DNA of 45,606 nt, taken from CAZAFD01 sp964484785 (GTDB lineage: Bacteria > Pseudomonadota > Alphaproteobacteria > Rickettsiales > UBA1997). Below are positions 40,833-45,606 of this stretch, one piece after another. Each line of letters begins with the position of its first letter. Within the stretch, counting starts at the first letter, position 1. The stretch is taken from positions 1 to 45,606 of the forward strand of contig CAZAFD010000003.1 in NCBI GenBank assembly GCA_964484785.1, read 5' to 3'. Made by a program: the position numbers and the translations under genes. The notes beneath the pieces were generated by a model, which was given only the letters and a program-made list of their open reading frames with translations, had not been told where the DNA came from and ran no database searches.

Positions 40833-42131
40833 TTAGAAGTTTATACCTAAATTTAAATTAAATACATTATTTTTAATGTTAAAGTCTCTACCGAAAGCTA
40901 ATTGAACAACAGTGTTATTCGTTATATATGTTTCAACCTTAGCACTAACCAATATATTGTCTCTAACCTTCTGACGTAGGGTTCTATCGGAGAAATTATC
41001 ACTCATTCTTGTTACCATATAAGATTTTATTTTACTAAAAAGATGAGTATATTCACCACTTAAACCGGTTTGTATATTTTCTATTAGATTGTTATTTAAC
41101 TGAATATTATATAATAGATCTATACCAGCTGTAGTACTGATTGTATCAAAGTGAAAGTTCTTTATACGATAATCGGAAGAATCATTTTCTATTCTAAATG
41201 TAAGACTGTTGTAATCGTAATAATCATAATTAAACCCAGCGTTTACTCTAGTAATAAAATTATTATTGTTGCCAGCCACTAAATCCTTATTTAGTCTAGT
41301 AAAGATTCTAGAACTACACATATGATTATTTAACTTTCTTTTTGAAGAATTTTTAATAGTAGCATCATACTGTAGTAATATACCATTTCTCCAATTAAAA
41401 TATTTAAAGTCTTTATCTAAATATGAGATTAAACCAAGGTTTATTGTGTCTAGATTATTATTATTTAATATAGATGAATTAATCTTGGTATTTTGATATT
41501 CGAGATATAAAGTACTGGATAAAGTGTTACTTTCGTTACCCAATAAATTATGTTTATCTGTATTATAAGATGTACCAAAGGTGCTGATTCTATCAATAAA
41601 ATCACTAGATACATTTTTATGTGTTAAATAAACATTAAATTTATCTGTATACTTTTTGGATCTAACATCAACAAATCTATCAACTAGATAATTTATATTA
41701 TAATAACTTATGTAAACCATAGATTTGCTAATTTCTTGAAAAGAACGAGTTTGTTTTTTAGTAAACGTTGCTGTTTTATCTATCTTAAAGAGAGCCTTTT
41801 GTTCTGTTTGAGAGGCTTTGGCTTCGTCAGCTTCCTTTCTTTGACCTGCGGCACCTGCTAATGTAGTTGGTGTCATAACCCCGTTAGGCTTTGACGAAGC
41901 ACTAGGCGGTTCGGTACTTGCTTGTTGTCTATAGCTATCTGTATCTGATGGTTTACCTTTCCTGCTTATGCTAGGTTGACCCTTATCTTGATGTCTGCTT
42001 ACTTTTGTTGTTGGTATGCCCGGTTTTCTTGCTGCTAATGCTAAATTGTTGAATCCAAGTATACAGTTTAATAAAAGAATAATAAGCGATATTATGTATG
42101 TTTGATACGACTTGTTGTGTTTACTACTCAT
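40833..42131 (-). CDS. Outer-membrane beta-barrel-like (autotransporter-type) protein
   Basis: The 432-residue protein has a Sec signal (hydrophobic residues 11-33, cleavage likely after ALA in NNLALAARKPG). A proline/serine/glycine/lysine-rich, unstructured segment (about 34-110) follows, then a long region of alternating polar and hydrophobic residues rich in Tyr, Asn and Ser. It ends NVFNLNLGINF, with the C-terminal Phe typical of outer-membrane barrels. The last ~280 residues resemble an autotransporter-type barrel in length and style, but the passenger is short. The product is probably surface-exposed and host-facing (inference). Its codon and residue bias (Asn, Tyr) follow its neighbours. 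Confidence 0.75.
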   Translation of the reverse strand: MSSKHNKSYQTYIISLIILLLNCILGFNNLALAARKPGIPTTKVSRHQDKGQPSISRKGKPSDTDSYRQQASTEPPSASSKPNGVMTPTTLAGAAGQRKEADEAKASQTEQKALFKIDKTATFTKKQTRSFQEISKSMVYISYYNINYLVDRFVDVRSKKYTDKFNVYLTHKNVSSDFIDRISTFGTSYNTDKHNLLGNESNTLSSTLYLEYQNTKINSSILNNNNLDTINLGLISYLDKDFKYFNWRNGILLQYDATIKNSSKRKLNNHMCSSRIFTRLNKDLVAGNNNNFITRVNAGFNYDYYDYNSLTFRIENDSSDYRIKNFHFDTISTTAGIDLLYNIQLNNNLIENIQTGLSGEYTHLFSKIKSYMVTRMSDNFSDRTLRQKVRDNILVSAKVETYITNNTVVQLAFGRDFNIKNNVFNLNLGINF

Positions 42132-42310
42132 TTTGTAATATTAAAACTTTTTTAAAAAAAATATAACTGTTAAAAACAGACTTATATTAGAATATAATTT
42201 TAAATTTTCTCTTTGGAGAACTCCTATTAATCCATGTAGTCTGAACATCCTGCTTTAAAAGTCAAGTACTAAATTAAGTTATAATAAAACATTCAGATTT
42301 TATTTTAAGG

Positions 42311-44650
42311 TTATTCAATTATATCTCTCTTACCAAGACTGTTCGGCTGAGTTAAAATTCCTTCAGCTTCCATTCTTTCTATTAATGTCGCAGCCTTGTT
42401 ATAACCAATTCTTAAAACTCGTTGAATATAACTAATACTTGTTTTTCTATCACGTTTTACTATTTGGACAGCTTGTTGATACAATTCTTCTATATCTAGG
42501 TCTTTCGAATTCATACTAATTTCAAAATTAGTATTAGTTTCATCATTTGTATTTTCTATAATTTCACGCACGTAAGCTGGTTTAAAGCCTTGGGTGTTTA
42601 TAAAACTAACAACTTTTTCTACTTCATCATCTGATACAAAAGGACCATGTGCTCTAGTTAGTTTAGCCCCATTGGTCATATACAACATATCTCCGTAGCC
42701 CAACAATTGTTCTGCGCCTTGCTCGCCTATAATAACCTTACTATCAATTTTTGAACTTACTAAGAAGCTGATCCTGCTTGGAAAATTTGCCTTAATAACG
42801 CCAGTTATAACATCCACAGAAGGTCTTTGCGTAGCCATAATTATATGTATACCAGCGGCTCTTGCCATTTGTGCTATCCTCTGTATTAAAGCTTCTATAT
42901 CTTTACCAGCAGTAATCATAAGGTCTGCCATTTCATCAACTACCACAACTATGTATGGTATAGGCTTAGTATCGATGGTTTTGTTTTCATAAAGAGGGTT
43001 ACCATATTCATCATAACCAAGTAATATTTTTGCTACTAGAGGTTTTCCTTCTGCTTCCGCTTTTTTTAATCTTTCATTATAACCACTAATGTGTCTTACT
43101 CCTAGCTTGGCCATCATTCTATAACGTTCCTCCATTTCCGAAACAACCCATTTTAGTGATGTAATAGCCTTTTGTGGTTCAGTTACTACTGGAGTAAGCA
43201 GATGTGGAATGCCTTCATAAGCAGATAATTCTAGCATTTTAGGGTCAACCATAATGAATTTACATTCATCTGGTGTGAATCTATATAATAATGATAAAAT
43301 CATGGTGTTTATAGAAACAGACTTTCCAGAGCCAGTTGTGCCAGCTATTAATAAATGTGGAGTCTTGGCTAAATCTATAACAACTGGCTCACCTGATATA
43401 TTTGTTCCAAGAATTATTGGAAGTACATAGTTATTATGTCTAAATTCCTTAGATTCTAAGATAGATCTGAGATATATAGTTTCCCTGAATTTGTTAGGTA
43501 ATTCTATACCCATAGCGTTTTTGTTTTCAATGACGGAAATTCTTGTAGATTTAACACGTAGGTTTCTTGCTATGTCGTCGGCCAAACCTATAATTCTAGC
43601 AGATTTGGTTCCTGCAGCTGGTTCAAATTCATATAGTGTTATTATTGGCCCTGCTTTAACGCTAATTACCTTCCCTGTTACATGAAAATCTTCTAATACA
43701 CTTTTTAATTTATTGGCTTGTCCTATCAATTCCTCCTTAGTTATATTATCTTCCGGAAGAGAAGGTTTTTTTAATAAATCAGTTCCCGGTAAAATATATT
43801 TATTTTTGTTAGAAATTTTAATTCTATTGATAGATTCTGTAGATTTAGATATTTGTTTTGGTACAGACACCTCAGAATTATTTAAATTTTTAGTCTTTAG
43901 ATTTTCTTCTGGATCATTGTCTAAATATTCTCTCTCTAGACGAGACTTTAAAATATATTCCTCTAATTGTTTAATTTTTTCATTCTGAGAATTGTATAGT
44001 TGTTTATAGTTTTTAAAGCCACTAAAAAAATATTTTATTTTATTAGGTACTAGAAAGCCTAATATCTTCCATAAGTTATGTAATATATATTTAAGGATTT
44101 TTTTAATGATTCCTAGCATTTTATAATAAAGTATTAACCATATTTTAAATGGTCTGTCCAACAAAATGGTTAAACTAAATAATGCAACAATTAAAAAACC
44201 TATTAAAAAATATTCTTTATTTTGTATAGATTGTAGGATGTATGTACCAACAAAACCTGCATGATCTTTTATATTTAAATATGAATGACGATTAGACAGA
44301 TAAGTAGTTATAGGATTGATAGATAATATAAATAAGATAAAACTTATTATCTTGTAATATATGTTGTATCTAATCAACTTATTGGTGATGAAGTTAAACC
44401 CTAACTTTAAAATTAGTAATATAATTAGCAATGAGCTGATTCCGAAAAATTGAAGAAAAAAATCAGCTATATAGGCTCCAGGAATACCAGTTTTATTATA
44501 AACAATTCTACTATTACTAATAGTATTTAAAGATACATCTCCTTCATGAAAAAATATAATAGCTAGGACAGAGTATATTGCAAAACCTATTAGCGCTGTG
44601 CCTATAATATATTTTAGAGTTTTCTTAAAAATTGTGTTAAATTTACTCAT
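42311..44650 (-). CDS. ftsK: DNA translocase FtsK
   Basis: FtsK pumps chromosomal DNA across the division septum. The 779-residue product is shorter than E. coli FtsK because the linker is short. Membrane segments fill residues 1 to about 170. A charged linker precedes the alpha/beta motor, with Walker A GTTGSGKSVS at about residues 437-446, Walker B IVVVVDEMADLM and ATQRPSVDVITG. The winged-helix gamma domain that reads KOPS sites is at the C-terminus (KTSISYIQRVLRIGYNKAAT). It overlaps trmD by 8 bp. Confidence 0.98.
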   Translation of the reverse strand: MSKFNTIFKKTLKYIIGTALIGFAIYSVLAIIFFHEGDVSLNTISNSRIVYNKTGIPGAYIADFFLQFFGISSLLIILLILKLGFNFITNKLIRYNIYYKIISFILFILSINPITTYLSNRHSYLNIKDHAGFVGTYILQSIQNKEYFLIGFLIVALFSLTILLDRPFKIWLILYYKMLGIIKKILKYILHNLWKILGFLVPNKIKYFFSGFKNYKQLYNSQNEKIKQLEEYILKSRLEREYLDNDPEENLKTKNLNNSEVSVPKQISKSTESINRIKISNKNKYILPGTDLLKKPSLPEDNITKEELIGQANKLKSVLEDFHVTGKVISVKAGPIITLYEFEPAAGTKSARIIGLADDIARNLRVKSTRISVIENKNAMGIELPNKFRETIYLRSILESKEFRHNNYVLPIILGTNISGEPVVIDLAKTPHLLIAGTTGSGKSVSINTMILSLLYRFTPDECKFIMVDPKMLELSAYEGIPHLLTPVVTEPQKAITSLKWVVSEMEERYRMMAKLGVRHISGYNERLKKAEAEGKPLVAKILLGYDEYGNPLYENKTIDTKPIPYIVVVVDEMADLMITAGKDIEALIQRIAQMARAAGIHIIMATQRPSVDVITGVIKANFPSRISFLVSSKIDSKVIIGEQGAEQLLGYGDMLYMTNGAKLTRAHGPFVSDDEVEKVVSFINTQGFKPAYVREIIENTNDETNTNFEISMNSKDLDIEELYQQAVQIVKRDRKTSISYIQRVLRIGYNKAATLIERMEAEGILTQPNSLGKRDIIE

Positions 44651-45359
44651 CTCTATTATTTAAATATTTGTTCCATAAGTCTGGTCTCTTTTTTTGTGTG
44701 AGTTTTTGTGCCATGGTTAATTGCCAATCTTTTATTTCCTTATGGTTTCCAGATAATAATACATTTGGTACTTCTCTATTTTTCCAAATTCTTGGTTTGG
44801 TATATATTGGATATTCTAGAAGATTCTTATATTCTTCATTAACATTTCCACCAAAACTATCTTCTGTTATAGACATAGAGTTATTAACAACTCCCGGTAT
44901 ACATCTTATCATTGCCTCTATAAAGGCCAAGGCAGCAACTTCTCCACCCATTAAAATAAAATCGCCTATGGATAGCTCGGTCATTTTGTATTCTTCTAAA
45001 ATTCTCTCATCAATTCCTTCGTATCTGCCGCACAGAATACCTATATTATTATAAGATAAAGACTCTGTTATTATTTCTTGATCTATATGTCTACCCTTTG
45101 GTGACATGTAAAAAAAATGTGTGTCTTCTAAATTACAGTTAGTATCTATGGCTCTACCTATAATATCTGGCCGCATTACCATTCCAGGACTGCCACCATA
45201 GGCTGTATCGTCCACAGATCTATGTGTATCTAAGGCGTAATCTCTTATATTTACAATATTTAGTGACCATAAACCTTTATCCAAACTTCTTTTTAATAAA
45301 GTGTCCGCAAAAAAAGGGTTTATGATATGTGGGAATATAGTAAATACAGTTATTTTCAT
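44643..45359 (-). CDS. trmD: tRNA (guanine-N1)-methyltransferase
   Basis: TrmD methylates G37 of tRNAs reading CNN codons and prevents frameshifting. The 238-residue protein shows the knot motifs: DDTAYGGSPGMVMRPD, GILCGRYEGIDERILEEY and SIGDFILMGGEVAA. Its usual partners (rpsP, rimM, rplS) are absent; instead it sits between a small lipoprotein gene (ATGA overlap) and ftsK (8-bp overlap). Confidence 0.97.
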   Translation of the reverse strand: MKITVFTIFPHIINPFFADTLLKRSLDKGLWSLNIVNIRDYALDTHRSVDDTAYGGSPGMVMRPDIIGRAIDTNCNLEDTHFFYMSPKGRHIDQEIITESLSYNNIGILCGRYEGIDERILEEYKMTELSIGDFILMGGEVAALAFIEAMIRCIPGVVNNSMSITEDSFGGNVNEEYKNLLEYPIYTKPRIWKNREVPNVLLSGNHKEIKDWQLTMAQKLTQKKRPDLWNKYLNNRDE

Positions 45360-45484
45360 TTATTCTGAATCTTTTGATATTCTGGTCTAAAGGCATCCGG
45401 TATTAACAGGTCGTTATCTTCTTTGAAACCACCTGCACAACCACATAACAAAACTAATATAAGTAAAAAAATATATTTTTTCAT
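45356..45484 (-). CDS. Small lipoprotein of unknown function
   Basis: ATG 45484 opens a 42-residue frame beginning MKKYIFLLILVLLCGCAGGF, with a lipobox LCGC (Cys16). The mature peptide has about 27 residues, polar and ending RPEYQKIQNK. Its TGA overlaps the trmD start (ATGA), so it is translated with trmD. Short lipoproteins of this size are common before envelope genes, but no family is recognised. Confidence 0.75.
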   Translation of the reverse strand: MKKYIFLLILVLLCGCAGGFKEDNDLLIPDAFRPEYQKIQNK

Positions 45485-45552
45485 AACAATGCAAAGCCTT
45501 GAGATATAGATGTATGGTAGTCATAGGATAATTAAAATCAAGCATCCCTTCT

Positions 45553-45582
45553 AAACCCAAAAAGACCGCTCAAAGAGCGGTC
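45553..45582 (-). terminator. Terminator for a minus-strand gene beyond the window
   Basis: The stem GACCGCTC/GAGCGGTC (45582-45575 and 45571-45564) has a TTT loop and is followed on the minus strand by TTTTTGGG. Such a GC-rich hairpin stands out in this AT-rich DNA. It probably ends a gene to the right, so the small lipoprotein-trmD-ftsK cluster should start its own transcript between here and 45484. Confidence 0.85.
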
Positions 45583-45606
45583 CTATAGGTTTTTAGATAT
45601 AAATAA

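Overview
The window is about 45.6 kb of AT-rich bacterial chromosome, almost entirely protein-coding and mostly housekeeping genes. Several features point to Alphaproteobacteria with a reduced, probably host-associated genome (Rickettsiales or Holosporales type). The ssrA gene is circularly permuted, giving a two-piece tmRNA with the tag ANDNFANARMAA. The order tuf-tRNA-Trp-secE-nusG-rplK-rplA-rplJ-rplL-rpoB-rpoC is intact. Codons are strongly A/T-biased, genes often overlap or abut, and pilin-like, SPOR and outer-membrane proteins are lineage-specific. UGA is a normal stop, and prfB is present with its classic autoregulatory +1 frameshift. The lineage below class level is an inference.

Layout. 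1-12.3 kb: 5'-truncated tuf, tRNA-Trp, secE, nusG, four ribosomal protein genes, rpoB and rpoC, with an attenuator-like hairpin after rplL and a terminator after rpoC. 12.3-16.1 kb: asd, then the most unusual part of the window. Here a block containing a promoter-like leader, rpmB (L28) and the first third of a type IV pilin-like gene occurs twice, 1,381 bp apart. The first 682 bp of the two copies are identical, after which the pilin genes diverge completely. 16.1-19.9 kb: a membrane protein of unknown function, tatD and ybaB in overlapping order, then prfB (minus, frameshifted) and tag. 19.9-22.3 kb (minus): permuted ssrA, an unknown secreted protein behind a near-consensus promoter and hairpin leader, mlaE and a HIT protein. 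22.4-28.2 kb (plus): a membrane-anchored YfgM-like protein, cdsA, rho with a long low-complexity N-terminus, rpsO and pnp.

28.3-32.3 kb (minus): mnmG, a lipoprotein, and a SPOR-domain lipoprotein interrupted by a 10-N assembly gap that splits one gene into two apparent frames. 32.4-33.7 kb: nrdR and a uracil-DNA glycosylase-like gene with an altered catalytic-site motif. 34.0-34.7 kb (minus): tRNA-Gln(CTG) and nusB. 34.9-39.1 kb (plus): a tightly packed run of an unknown membrane/coiled-coil protein, engB, a nucleosidase, a PpiC-type foldase, an rlmB-type methyltransferase and a prepilin peptidase, which could process the pilins at 13.7-16.1 kb. 39.1-40.8 kb: tRNA-Glu and a phosphomannomutase/phosphoglucomutase. 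40.8-45.5 kb (minus): an outer-membrane beta-barrel-like protein, and an overlapping small lipoprotein-trmD-ftsK cluster.

No CRISPR array, insertion sequence, prophage or known defence system was seen. The strongest candidate for something new is the duplicated rpmB-pilin module, which looks like recent gene conversion or cassette exchange between variable pilins that uses a ribosomal protein gene as part of the homology arm.
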